Below, in pieces: positions 17,533 to 26,771 of a stretch of 64,000 nt of DNA. How positions within the stretch are numbered: the stretch's first letter is position 1; each line of letters begins with the position of its first letter. The stretch is from Salegentibacter agarivorans (GTDB lineage: Bacteria > Bacteroidota > Bacteroidia > Flavobacteriales > Flavobacteriaceae), in the NCBI RefSeq assembly GCF_900113135.1, contig NZ_FOOH01000007.1, forward strand, positions 62,001 to 126,000, in the 5' to 3' direction. The notes below the pieces were generated by a model, which was not told where the DNA came from, did not search any database, and saw only the letters and a list, made by a program, of their open reading frames with translations. Both the position numbers and the translations under genes were made by a program.

Positions 17533-18362
17533 TATCTGCCCAATTTATGTTTAAAATATCTTAAAGGTTTTAAAATTGCCATACCAATTTTGAATTCCAG
17601 CCTATTAATATTTTTTATTTTTCCCTTTTCTTCTGCTTTAATTTTATTTAATAAGAATTTAGCGAAAATTTCAAAATTCTCTATATACAAGGCAGAATGT
17701 TTTATATAAACATACTCCATCAATGAGTATTTATTTTTGTTAGCATAAGTAGTTCTTGATACATTTTTTTTTCTATAATGAAATAAAACTTCCGGAATTA
17801 CATACGCAATTCCACCATTCTTTAGAATTCGTATATAAAACTCCCAATCTTCGAAACCATTACGCATGTTTTCATCGTAACCTAGCACTTCTTTCCAATC
17901 TTGTTTCCTGAAAATTGTTCCTAAGGATGAATTTTTAAACAAAAAATTCTGTATTGTCCCCCCTTCAGGTTTAAATAATTGAAAATTATTATCATCCCAA
18001 AACCACCTTGCATAGCAGGTAATCATCTTAATATTTAAATTTTTTTCAAAACTTTTTATTGCTAATTCACAAAATTTTGAATCGAAATAGTCATCACTAT
18101 CCAATACCAAAATAAATTTTCCTGAAGAATTTTGAATACCAATGTTTCTTGCAGAACTAGGACCTTTGTTTTCCTGAGTAATTAGAAGATCAATCTTATG
18201 TTCGAGATTCTTTAAAACTCTTTTAGTTTCTAAATTTGAGCCATCATCTACAATAATTATTTCCTTATATGGATAATTTTGACCTATCGCCGAATTTACT
18301 GCTTGTTCAATAAACTCTGCATCATCGTAACAGGGAATTATTATTGATATTACAGCATTCAT
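17529..18362 (-). CDS. Family 2 glycosyltransferase (array member 2)
   Basis: 277 residues. ISIIIPCYDDAEFIEQAVNSA, IIIVDDGSNLETKRVL, ARNIGIQNSSGKF, LVLDSDDYFD and GFEDWEFYIRILKNGG are the GT2 motifs in order. HYRKKNVSRTTYANKNKYS near the end closely matches the same region of the 21124-21960 enzyme, so the two are probable paralogues. Four-base overlaps on both sides. Confidence 0.9.
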   Translation of the reverse strand: MNAVISIIIPCYDDAEFIEQAVNSAIGQNYPYKEIIIVDDGSNLETKRVLKNLEHKIDLLITQENKGPSSARNIGIQNSSGKFILVLDSDDYFDSKFCELAIKSFEKNLNIKMITCYARWFWDDNNFQLFKPEGGTIQNFLFKNSSLGTIFRKQDWKEVLGYDENMRNGFEDWEFYIRILKNGGIAYVIPEVLFHYRKKNVSRTTYANKNKYSLMEYVYIKHSALYIENFEIFAKFLLNKIKAEEKGKIKNINRLEFKIGMAILKPLRYFKHKLGRY

Positions 18363-19270
18363 CGTTTGTACATTTCAAGTTTATTTATAATCCTAAATAT
18401 TAATAGATTATTATCCTTTTTAATTGATTTTATGAAAAAGAAATAATGCTTTTTCAATAATTTTGGATATGAAGATTTTACGTTTTTATACAACTGTTCC
18501 TTGTTCCAATCAATAAACTCATCTACTCTTTCCTCGAATTTAATTTTTAACTGGGCCTCTATTAATTGCCAGCTTAAAATGGCTTTTTCTACATTATTCT
18601 TTGAACAAAAAGAACTTAAATTATTATCTGTAGCCCATCTATACCAAGCAATTCCCTTTACACTAAATTTTATATTATAAGAATTGGCTATTACCCTTAA
18701 AATAAATTCTCCATCATCATTCAACTTTAAACACTCATTCCAATGTCCAGTCAGTTCAATTATTTCTCTATGTATTAAATATGAATGAATTGGAAAATAA
18801 CCTTTAGAGCTTATCAGTGAAATTAGAAAATCTTCAGGTAATTTAAAATCTGAATATGAAGATAAGTTATCATAAAATTTTTTCTCATTTCCAAACCTTC
18901 CCCAACTGCATATAGCTATACTAAATGTGTTTTCATTTTGGAGTAATTTTATTTGGTCTTCAATTTTTTCTTCTGATATAATGTCATCTGCATCTAAAAA
19001 TTGAATATAAGTAGATTTGGCAAGTTGGATACCTATATTTCTACAAGAACTAGCTCCTTTTACTTTATGATCTGGTCGCCTTATTAAGATAAAGCGTGAA
19101 TCATTTTTAATAAAATTATTGGCTTTTTGAAATGAATCATCCGTAGATCCATCATCAATAATAATACACAACCAATTTTTAAATGTTTGATTGGAAACCG
19201 ACTGAAGAGTTTCTAAGATATAATTTTCTTTATTATAAAGTGGAATAATGATGGTTACTTCAGGTGTCAT
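18359..19270 (-). CDS. Family 2 glycosyltransferase (array member 3)
   Basis: 303 residues. VTIIIPLYNKENYILETLQSV, CIIIDDGSTDDSFQKA, GASSCRNIGIQLAKSTY and IQFLDADDIISEEKI are the GT2 core; LKLNDDGEFILRVIANSY is the acidic catalytic region. The KGASSCRN segment just before the DxD motif is shared with members 4, 7 and 8 of the array. Overlaps its upstream partner by one base. Confidence 0.9.
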   Translation of the reverse strand: MTPEVTIIIPLYNKENYILETLQSVSNQTFKNWLCIIIDDGSTDDSFQKANNFIKNDSRFILIRRPDHKVKGASSCRNIGIQLAKSTYIQFLDADDIISEEKIEDQIKLLQNENTFSIAICSWGRFGNEKKFYDNLSSYSDFKLPEDFLISLISSKGYFPIHSYLIHREIIELTGHWNECLKLNDDGEFILRVIANSYNIKFSVKGIAWYRWATDNNLSSFCSKNNVEKAILSWQLIEAQLKIKFEERVDEFIDWNKEQLYKNVKSSYPKLLKKHYFFFIKSIKKDNNLLIFRIINKLEMYKR

Positions 19271-20214
19271 TAGTTTCTCGCAAATTTTATGAAACTATAT
19301 CCTTTTCCTACAATATAAGCCAACGATATTCCCAAAACAAAAGAAAGCATTTTTGTAACAGATTTCATTCTGGTAAAATAAACTATACTTTTTAAAAAAT
19401 ATGGAATTTTCTCTTTTTCCAAAGCTAATTTGAAAGCATACTGCGCATAACCCGATAAATACCATTCCTTTAATAAAAAAGGAGAAGTTTTATTAATATC
19501 ATCAAGGGTTAAAATTTTCACTGACGCGGTTGATTTTACTCTTAGTAAAGGAGTGATAGAACTGATTGTACTTAAACTTACATCATGAATTCTTGCATAT
19601 GTTAAGATTTCATTCACAAATATCCCATTCTTATTTAAGAGCAAAAATCGAGTGAAAAAATTATATTCATCCCCATCTGTTATAATTGCTTCATTAAATT
19701 TCAGAAAACATAACACCTCTCTTTTGCCTAAAAAATCATCAGTTATCCATCCTATTACCTGTCTTCCAAAATTATTAGCATTAATCTTATCACTTTTTCT
19801 ATCAAAATTATATGGCTTGCCTAATTTTCCTTTTTCAGTTTGGAAATTTTGACTATCCCCCACAGCAAAGTCAACATTATTAATCTCTATAGCAGATACT
19901 AATTTTTCTATATGATCAATTGTCATTATATCATCGCTATCAAACCATTGAACATAATAACCATCACTTTTTTCAAACCCATAATTTCGACAGGCATTTG
20001 CTCCTTTCCTTCTACTTAGAGGTCGTTTTAATAGCGTGAATCGATCATCATTGTAAATAAAATCTTGAATCACTTGCAAGGAATTATCTGTAGACCCATC
20101 ATCCACGATTACACATTCCCAATTAGTATAGTTTTGATTAACAACACTTTGCAACGTTTCTAATATGAGATGCGCCCTATTAAAATTTGGTATAATGATA
20201 GAAACTTTTCTCAT
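19270..20214 (-). CDS. Family 2 glycosyltransferase (array member 4)
   Basis: 314 residues. VSIIIPNFNRAHLILETLQSV, NWECVIVDDGSTDNSL, KGANACRNYGFEKSDGYY and VQWFDSDDIMTIDH are the GT2 motifs. AIITDGDEYNFFTRFLLL takes the place of the usual EDW catalytic segment. The C-terminus (MLSFVLGISLAYIVGKGYSF) is hydrophobic and resembles the tail of the 22954-23925 protein, so a membrane contact is likely. Confidence 0.9.
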   Translation of the reverse strand: MRKVSIIIPNFNRAHLILETLQSVVNQNYTNWECVIVDDGSTDNSLQVIQDFIYNDDRFTLLKRPLSRRKGANACRNYGFEKSDGYYVQWFDSDDIMTIDHIEKLVSAIEINNVDFAVGDSQNFQTEKGKLGKPYNFDRKSDKINANNFGRQVIGWITDDFLGKREVLCFLKFNEAIITDGDEYNFFTRFLLLNKNGIFVNEILTYARIHDVSLSTISSITPLLRVKSTASVKILTLDDINKTSPFLLKEWYLSGYAQYAFKLALEKEKIPYFLKSIVYFTRMKSVTKMLSFVLGISLAYIVGKGYSFIKFARN

Positions 20215-21131
20215 TTAAGTTCTTTTCTATTTATACAAATACGACGGATAAATTTAAGGGCTTCATAAATTCCTTCATGCTTAAGTTTTAGGCGAAAAAA
20301 TTGAAATACAAAATTGAAATTAACCTTTTTAAACGAAAATGTTAACAATTCATATCTTTTCAATATTGCTGTAATCTGATATTGATTGAAATTTTCTAAA
20401 TACTCATAAATTACGTTATTAAAAAACAAGTAGGTAGTATCTCTCTTCTCCTCTAATAAAAAATCTGATCGGGAAAGATGTATTGCAGATGAACGAAAAT
20501 AAACACAAGCCTCGTTAATCGAATAAATTTTTCCAAATTCTGAAAATTCCAGCCAAGCCATATCATCTGCATGCCAAGCTAATGGGTAATCATGAAATCC
20601 ATATTTCTGAAATGAAGTCCGTCTAAATATATGTTCGGAAAGCGAGCTTCTGTTTGCATTAAAAAAACGATCATAAAAAACATCCCGATAATCTTGTAAT
20701 TTAGGATGACAATACTTTTCTGTCACTGGTTTGCCGTATTCATCAACTACCTGTGATGCAAATTTAACAACCTTAGATTTGGCATCCTCTATTTCATCTA
20801 GATTTTTATAAAATGAATTAACGACATTTTCAGATAGTACATCATCATCACAAAGCAACATAATCCACTCTTCACCATTTATCATTCCCAAGCAACGCTC
20901 CCATTGCTGTGTAAGAGAAATTGAACCTAAATTTTTATCAAACCTCTTATAAGTAATGTTTAGTTTCTTTTGTGATGAGTTAATTAAAATCCAGGGATCT
21001 TGTGGTGATGAATCATCACCTATATAAACATTAAATCTATTGTCGTTTTGTTTTTCCAAAGACTCTAAGCATTCTCTGAAATATTCGTTTTTAAAATAAG
21101 GAATGACTATGGCTAATTTTCGATTAATCAT
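20211..21131 (-). CDS. Family 2 glycosyltransferase (array member 5)
   Basis: 306 residues from the ATG at 21131. A longer reading from 21179 adds 16 residues but would overlap the upstream gene by 56 bases; the 21131 start begins right at the conserved NRKLAIVIPYFKN and overlaps by only 8, so it is preferred. YIGDDSSPQDPW and IMLLCDDDVLSE are the nucleotide- and metal-binding motifs; HADDMAWLEFSEFGK is the catalytic region. Its sequence is the most divergent of the array. Confidence 0.85.
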   Translation of the reverse strand: MINRKLAIVIPYFKNEYFRECLESLEKQNDNRFNVYIGDDSSPQDPWILINSSQKKLNITYKRFDKNLGSISLTQQWERCLGMINGEEWIMLLCDDDVLSENVVNSFYKNLDEIEDAKSKVVKFASQVVDEYGKPVTEKYCHPKLQDYRDVFYDRFFNANRSSLSEHIFRRTSFQKYGFHDYPLAWHADDMAWLEFSEFGKIYSINEACVYFRSSAIHLSRSDFLLEEKRDTTYLFFNNVIYEYLENFNQYQITAILKRYELLTFSFKKVNFNFVFQFFRLKLKHEGIYEALKFIRRICINRKELK

Positions 21132-21960
21132 ATTTTCCAAATAAACTTTTATTAAAAACCTTTTTACAAAAAACGTCAATTATAAATTTTTCACTCTTTA
21201 ATTTTTCCTCAAAATTTTTATTTTGCTTAAGAAGTAGATCGTTAAGGTGATGGAAGGAACCAAAATTCTTAACATAAAAATCAGCATGCTTCACACTTAA
21301 GTATTCATAAATTGACACAAAATCTTTACTGCTAACTCCTGTAGTTCTTGATTTTTTTTTAACCCTATAATAAAAACCATCGAACCCCAAACGTTTAACA
21401 CCTCCACCCTCCTTCAAAATAGCAATCCAGATTTCCCAATCTTCTAAACCCGAATGCATATTCTCATCGTATCCGCCAACACGCAACCAATCACATTTTT
21501 TAAAAATTGCAGAACTATATATCATATTTGATTTAGCAAGCTCAATTAATGAAAAATCATTTAAATCCCATCTTCCTTCTACTTCTCCAAATTTAACCGC
21601 TTCCGAATAGACAACTTTTAAATTAGAATCTCTTAGAAAAGCTCGAATAATTAATGAAATATAGTTGTTAGATATCTTATCGTCAGCATCCAATGGTAAA
21701 ATAAATTCACCTCTAGATTTTAGAATTCCATTATTCCTGCAATTACTAACTCCATTATTTTCTTGTTGCAAATATTTAAATCTTTCATCCTTTTTTAACC
21801 AAACAGATGCCACCTCCAAAGTATTATCTGAGCTACCGTCATTTACTATAATACACTCCCAGTTTTTATATTCCTGACACAAGACAGAATTTAATGCATC
21901 AGATAGAAATTCGGCTTGATTATAACATGGCACAATAATAGAAATGAGTGGTTCCATCAT
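21124..21960 (-). CDS. Family 2 glycosyltransferase (array member 6)
   Basis: 278 residues. ISIIVPCYNQAEFLSDALNSV, CIIVNDGSSDNTLEV, NCRNNGILKSRGEF, LPLDADDKISNNY and GLEDWEIWIAILKEGG are the GT2 motifs. It has the same length and tail pattern (YRVKKKSRTTGVSSKDF) as member 2, pointing to a duplication. It starts 10 bases after the preceding gene. Confidence 0.9.
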   Translation of the reverse strand: MMEPLISIIVPCYNQAEFLSDALNSVLCQEYKNWECIIVNDGSSDNTLEVASVWLKKDERFKYLQQENNGVSNCRNNGILKSRGEFILPLDADDKISNNYISLIIRAFLRDSNLKVVYSEAVKFGEVEGRWDLNDFSLIELAKSNMIYSSAIFKKCDWLRVGGYDENMHSGLEDWEIWIAILKEGGGVKRLGFDGFYYRVKKKSRTTGVSSKDFVSIYEYLSVKHADFYVKNFGSFHHLNDLLLKQNKNFEEKLKSEKFIIDVFCKKVFNKSLFGKYD

Positions 21961-21970
21961 AATTATATTC

Positions 21971-22939
21971 TTAAATAATTCTGTTGTTCCATTTTTTTTC
22001 GATTTTATAGCTACTTCTTTTACAATGTATTAGAAGATTACCTAAAACAAAGTGTTCTATAGCTAGAAAGAATTTCTTTCCAAGAAAAATTCTTGACATA
22101 TTATTAATTACATATTTAGAATTTGCATAATGAGAATTATGTATCCCTAAGAAAAATAGTTCAATCAATCTTTTATAAAGGTTATTTAGAAGGTCTAAAT
22201 CATTAAGGCACATAGCCCTGTTTAAATTCTCTATCAAAAATATCGCTTCAGATTCTTTATTTAATTTATTATAATTTAAATTCTCTGAAGTTTTTGTGCC
22301 ATTATGTTGTCTATACAAGAATAACTTCCTCGAAGATATAAAGTACTGCTCTTTAGAAATAGAAAAGAATATTCTTGAAAATAATTCAGCTTCTTGGCCT
22401 CGTGTAAGCCTTGTATCAAAAAGCTTTTTATCTTTTAAAAAAGAGTTTTTAAAAATAACTGAATTTGTAATAATTTGTTGGTTCCAAATAACATAATCCT
22501 TGAATAGCTCAATATTAAGATCTAAACTCATTGGAGTTCTATTATCTAATTGGGAATCTGTAAAATATCCAGAACAAATAAATAAATGTATGTCAGAGTT
22601 TGATAATGCAATCCTACCTTCTTCTAGATACCCCGGCAACATAACGTCGTCACTATCAAACCATAAGACAAAACTTCCCCTACATAAATCGTAGCCATAA
22701 TTCCTACAAGAATTTGCTCCTTTAATTAAATTTTCTGGTCTTTCAATGCACCGAATCCTCTCATCTTTTTCTACATAGAATGTCATTAACTCCTTAGTAA
22801 AATCTGACGAACCATCATCTATGACCAAGCACTCCCAATACTTATATTCCTGATTAATTATAGATTCAAGAGTAGCGCCTAATAGATCTGCTCTATTATA
22901 AGTAGGTATTATTACTGAAAATAAGGGTGATTCTTCCAA
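21971..22939 (-). CDS. Family 2 glycosyltransferase (array member 7)
   Basis: 322 residues. FSVIIPTYNRADLLGATLESI, CLVIDDGSSDFTKEL, KGANSCRNYGYDLCRGSF and VLWFDSDDVMLPGYL are the GT2 motifs, and LTRGQEAELFSRIFF is the acidic catalytic segment. The N-terminal 110 residues closely resemble members 4 and 8, while the C-terminal halves differ, as expected if acceptor regions diverged after duplication. Confidence 0.9.
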   Translation of the reverse strand: MEESPLFSVIIPTYNRADLLGATLESIINQEYKYWECLVIDDGSSDFTKELMTFYVEKDERIRCIERPENLIKGANSCRNYGYDLCRGSFVLWFDSDDVMLPGYLEEGRIALSNSDIHLFICSGYFTDSQLDNRTPMSLDLNIELFKDYVIWNQQIITNSVIFKNSFLKDKKLFDTRLTRGQEAELFSRIFFSISKEQYFISSRKLFLYRQHNGTKTSENLNYNKLNKESEAIFLIENLNRAMCLNDLDLLNNLYKRLIELFFLGIHNSHYANSKYVINNMSRIFLGKKFFLAIEHFVLGNLLIHCKRSSYKIEKKWNNRII

Positions 22940-22953
22940 AATATTAAATGTAA

Positions 22954-23925
22954 TTAGGTAATTCTGAAAAATCGCAGGCCCTTACCGGTTATAATTGTAA
23001 TAATAATTCCTGCATAAAACTTAAGCTTTTGTGCAGCTGGAATATTGGCATTCTTCAAAGTACACATCAAATCTCTCCAATATATATATGTTGTTTTTAG
23101 TCTATTTAAAATTGAGTCTTGATTTAGTAAAATTCGATGAAAAACCAGGGAGATGTTGTTAGCAACAAATCTTTCCATTCTTTTTTGATTAGTGGTGTTT
23201 TGACATTTAGCGGTATTTAATACATAGAGCCAATACTTAAAGATAGATCCCAAATTTCTATCAGAAGAATCTAAGGTAATTGCATCTGGAGTATTGAATC
23301 TATAGTTCACAACAGCTCTATCTAAAAATTCAAAATTTAATCCTTTTAAAATAATTCTGTAATGAAATTCTGTGTCTTGAAGTCTATAGAATTTTTCATT
23401 AAAAAAAAAATGATGCTCCTTCAAAAAGGAGCTTCTCCAGAGTGGTCCTGCAGTACTTAAAAAAAAATCCCCCATCACATAATCAAAAACTAAATCGTCT
23501 GAAAATAACTTTTTAGGCTTAGATTTCCAATTAGAATCTAAACTACCATTAAAATAATTTACATAAGCTATAGAAACATCAAGGTGAGGATTATTTTGTA
23601 GATGAGCCGCTTGAATAAGCAATGAATCTGTAATTAAAAGATCATCACTATCTAAAAATTTGATATAATCACCCTTACAATTTCTTAGAGCATAATTTCT
23701 ACAAGCATTTGCCCCTTTCTTGTAATTATCTGGGTGATGACAATATTTAATCCTCTTATCCTTAGAATAGAACTCCATTAGTTCTTTTGTATAATCATTA
23801 GAACCATCATCTATTACCAAACATTCCCAATTAGGATAATTTTGGTTTATAATAGAGTCTAGGGTTTCTCCAATTAAATGAGCCCGGTTATAAGTGGGAA
23901 TAATTATGGAAACTAGTGACTTCAA
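22954..23925 (-). CDS. Family 2 glycosyltransferase (array member 8)
   Basis: 323 residues. VSIIIPTYNRAHLIGETLDSI, CLVIDDGSNDYTKEL, KGANACRNYALRNCKGDY and IKFLDSDDLLITDSL are the GT2 motifs; FYRLQDTEFHYRIILKG is the catalytic-base region. It is the first GT2 to be transcribed in the array, 16 bases after the methyltransferase gene and 14 bases before member 7. Confidence 0.9.
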   Translation of the reverse strand: MKSLVSIIIPTYNRAHLIGETLDSIINQNYPNWECLVIDDGSNDYTKELMEFYSKDKRIKYCHHPDNYKKGANACRNYALRNCKGDYIKFLDSDDLLITDSLLIQAAHLQNNPHLDVSIAYVNYFNGSLDSNWKSKPKKLFSDDLVFDYVMGDFFLSTAGPLWRSSFLKEHHFFFNEKFYRLQDTEFHYRIILKGLNFEFLDRAVVNYRFNTPDAITLDSSDRNLGSIFKYWLYVLNTAKCQNTTNQKRMERFVANNISLVFHRILLNQDSILNRLKTTYIYWRDLMCTLKNANIPAAQKLKFYAGIIITIITGKGLRFFRIT

Positions 23926-23941
23926 AAAAGTTATTTAAAAA

Positions 23942-24691
23942 TTATAAAGCAGGTTTCGATAATTGAAAAGGCTTAACATCAAAGGATGTGTGATTTTTGA
24001 AAAAACCATATCTCTCTTGAATGTTAGCTTCTCTACCTAATAATTGCTCCCATTCCTTTAAAATAAATGCCTCATCGGTCCTTTGGACGTCATCCAGGAA
24101 AATACTGGCTTGGTCTAAAGTTAGTTTTCTTAGAAAAGGAATTGCTGAATACCTAGCATAAGGAGTACTTCCACCAAATGGGCCATCTACTAAAATAAGA
24201 TCAAATTTTTCCTCCCCAGTAAAAGTTTTTTCTAAAATTTGAATATCGTACCAGGTTTCCTGTTCTTCTAAGGAATAATTATCCGGAACTTTGGCTAGTG
24301 GAGCATATATTACCTTTACATAATCAGAAACACTATGTATTTGTAGCTGTCTTTTCAATTCATTTGCCCATTTTTCATCTGATTCCACGCTGTAAAAAAC
24401 AGCATCTGATTTTAAAACTTTTAATAATTTTGCAATATAAAACGTTGAAGCTCCTGAACCGAATTCAATAATGCATTTTCGCTTATTAATACTAATATCA
24501 TTTAGAACGTGAAGAATAGTACTTGGAGAAATTGCCCATCCCGAAAACGGTATAAAACAATCCTCGCTATATAGTTGCTTAAGCTGGCTATCATTAAATA
24601 AAACCTGCTGATTTTGATGTTGTTGGTCCCTAAGAAGTCTAACTCTAACATCAATAAATCTTTTTATTTTATTTTTTATATTGTTGATCAT
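23942..24691 (-). CDS. Class I SAM-dependent methyltransferase-like protein
   Basis: 249 residues. CIIEFGSGASTFYIAKLLK is the SAM-binding glycine loop, FYSVESDEKWANELKRQL carries the acidic residue after beta-2, and FDLILVDGPFGG is motif II. The basic N-terminal 25 residues could form a membrane-proximal helix. It shares one base with the sulfotransferase stop. A glycan-modifying methyl transfer is inferred from the neighbourhood; the substrate is unknown. Confidence 0.7.
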   Translation of the reverse strand: MINNIKNKIKRFIDVRVRLLRDQQHQNQQVLFNDSQLKQLYSEDCFIPFSGWAISPSTILHVLNDISINKRKCIIEFGSGASTFYIAKLLKVLKSDAVFYSVESDEKWANELKRQLQIHSVSDYVKVIYAPLAKVPDNYSLEEQETWYDIQILEKTFTGEEKFDLILVDGPFGGSTPYARYSAIPFLRKLTLDQASIFLDDVQRTDEAFILKEWEQLLGREANIQERYGFFKNHTSFDVKPFQLSKPAL

Positions 24692-25518
24692 TATTTATAA
24701 TATCTTAAATAAAATCCAGTTCCTACTTTTTGGAGTGCATTTTTCACTTGTTCATCTTCTACTGAGTTTTTAATATCATATTTACCTCTATTAGTAACAA
24801 TATTGGAAAATTTAAAGTCTGGCGAAATGCCGAATTTATTTTTTATTATTTCATTCATATCTTCTTGAATGTTTTCTAACTTTATCACCTCAACACGCTC
24901 CTTTTTTAAATCTTTGAGTTGATTTTCTATACGTGTATTTACGTAATCCCAATACCATGTACACTTTTCTAGACGTGAATAATTTTTCCATTCCGCAGAA
25001 GACATTGCACCAATTTTATCTCCTTTCAACCTAAATTGACCAAAATTATTTTCAATCCTATTATCTTTTTCTGTATACCAACCTCTTGGCAAAAAGGATT
25101 GAACAGAATCATAAGGGTTACGCATTAAATGTATAAATAAAGAGTTTGGAAAATAGTCTGATAAAAATTCAACCAAATTCCACATTCTGTGGTCTGAATG
25201 TATTAGTACCTGTTTTTTTTTCCCTTCCCACTTTCTTTTTCTAAATATCGATTTAAGTTCATTATAAACTTCGATTTTAGTATTAGGATTTTCTGCTAAC
25301 TTTGTACTTAATTTAATTAGCTCTGGTATAACTTCATGAAAAGCCGTAAACTTTTGATGCTGATTGAACATTCTTGTAATGCTGGTAGAACCACATCTAC
25401 CTGTACTTAATACAAAAACAATTTTTTCTCTTCTTTTTTTTCGATAAGAAGATTTAAAAAAAATAATGATTTTTTTCTTCAACCTAAATAGAAAAGATTT
25501 GATTCTTTTTATTGCCAT
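24691..25518 (-). CDS. PAPS-dependent sulfotransferase
   Basis: 275 residues. FVLSTGRCGSTSITRMF (residues 35-51) is the 5'-phosphosulfate loop and FIHLMRNPYDSVQSFLPRG the 3'-phosphate-binding motif (RNP) of carbohydrate sulfotransferases. An N-terminal basic-hydrophobic stretch (residues 1-30) may anchor it at the inner membrane. It probably sulfates the locus's glycan using PAPS. It overlaps the exporter ATPase gene by 10 bases, which suggests coupling of sulfation and export. Confidence 0.85.
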   Translation of the reverse strand: MAIKRIKSFLFRLKKKIIIFFKSSYRKKRREKIVFVLSTGRCGSTSITRMFNQHQKFTAFHEVIPELIKLSTKLAENPNTKIEVYNELKSIFRKRKWEGKKKQVLIHSDHRMWNLVEFLSDYFPNSLFIHLMRNPYDSVQSFLPRGWYTEKDNRIENNFGQFRLKGDKIGAMSSAEWKNYSRLEKCTWYWDYVNTRIENQLKDLKKERVEVIKLENIQEDMNEIIKNKFGISPDFKFSNIVTNRGKYDIKNSVEDEQVKNALQKVGTGFYLRYYK

Positions 25519-26756
25519 CTAAAATCTATATAAAATCCTCTTTTGTTAGGAGCAGGTAATTTGCCTGAACCATAAAAATCCCCATTTTCTACAGTAAGCT
25601 TTCCTAGCTCCTTTAAATTTTCAATCATTATGTTAGCTTCTAACATACCTGTATTATATGTATACACACCTGTGCTTAAAGGCCATTTATTAATTATCAA
25701 CACTCCTTCCCCAGTTTCATTAGAATATTTTTTATTTACAACGTCGCTTCTACAAGCGAATAGAAACTTTTCATAAACATCATAAAATGCTATCGAAAGA
25801 GATGTTTTATTTCCTGTAGGATTTTTATATTTTATTCTTATTCTTACTTCCTGTCCTATTTGGACAGTATTAATTAGTTTATTTTCCTTGTCCAAAAATT
25901 CTACTTTATAAATACCTTTTTGCTTATCTAGATCATAAAAATTCAGATCTTTTTTGTGTTGGTTTTTATTATTAAGATAAAAATCAATAGAGTCTCTAGT
26001 GCGACCTTTAAAAACAGATTTCCCATCCTCCAACACGATACCTCTTGTACACAAACTATTAACACTCGCCATATTATGACTTACAAAAAGCACTGTTCTC
26101 CCCTCACCAGTAGAAAGGTCCTGCATCTTGCCTATGGCCTTTTTTTGGAATTCAGCGTCACCCACCGCTAACACCTCATCTACCACTAAGATTTCCGGTT
26201 CAAGATGTGCGGCAACTGCAAAACCTAAACGTACCGTCATACCACTACTATACCTTTTTACCGGGGTATCTATATATTTTTCGCAACCGGAAAAAGCGAT
26301 GATCTCATCTAATTTAGTTTTAATTTCTGCTTTAGACATTCCTAATACAGCTCCATTCATAAAGATATTTTCCCGGCCGGTCAGCTCACCATGAAATCCA
26401 GTCCCCACTTCCAGTAAAGAAGCTATTCTACCTTTGGTTTTAATTGAGCCTGTAGTTGGAGCAGTAACCCTGGAAAGGAGTTTTAGCAAGGTAGACTTCC
26501 CAGCTCCGTTTTTACCAATGATCCCGAGTACCTCTCCTTGTTTAACTTCAAAATTTATATCGCGCAAAGCCCATACATAATCTTCAGTAGCTTTAGCACT
26601 CCTATCGTTTACACCACCAACTTTTAAGTATGGATCTTCTTTGCCTCGAATCTGGTGCCACCACCGGTTTACATCGTGCTGTAAACTGCCGGTACCAACA
26701 GTACCTAGACGGTATTGTTTAGAAATATTTTCAGCTTTTAAAATAATATTCATCAA
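25509..26756 (-). CDS. wzt: Polysaccharide ABC exporter ATPase with C-terminal Wzt-like domain
   Basis: 415 residues. The ABC domain has Walker A GIIGKNGAGKST (about residues 80-91), the degenerate signature YSSGMTVRLGFAVA and Walker B EILVVDEVLAVGDAEF, typical of the TagH/Wzt subfamily. Residues ~255-415 form a beta-rich extension (VEFLDKENKLINTVQIGQEV, NKTSLSIAFYDVYEKF) like the Wzt carbohydrate-binding domain, which reads a cap on the non-reducing end of the chain. The two SAM methyltransferases and the sulfotransferase beside it are candidate cap enzymes. Its permease partner is 3.5 kb upstream at 30258-31115. Confidence 0.92.
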   Translation of the reverse strand: MMNIILKAENISKQYRLGTVGTGSLQHDVNRWWHQIRGKEDPYLKVGGVNDRSAKATEDYVWALRDINFEVKQGEVLGIIGKNGAGKSTLLKLLSRVTAPTTGSIKTKGRIASLLEVGTGFHGELTGRENIFMNGAVLGMSKAEIKTKLDEIIAFSGCEKYIDTPVKRYSSGMTVRLGFAVAAHLEPEILVVDEVLAVGDAEFQKKAIGKMQDLSTGEGRTVLFVSHNMASVNSLCTRGIVLEDGKSVFKGRTRDSIDFYLNNKNQHKKDLNFYDLDKQKGIYKVEFLDKENKLINTVQIGQEVRIRIKYKNPTGNKTSLSIAFYDVYEKFLFACRSDVVNKKYSNETGEGVLIINKWPLSTGVYTYNTGMLEANIMIENLKELGKLTVENGDFYGSGKLPAPNKRGFYIDFRWQ

Positions 26757-26771
26757 ATTCCTACAAAATGG

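Noticed and set aside
20211-21179. Longer start at 21179 for GT2 array member 5
   Set aside because: It would overlap the upstream gene by 56 bases and adds residues before the conserved GT2 N-terminus; the ATG at 21131 fits the 8-base overlap.
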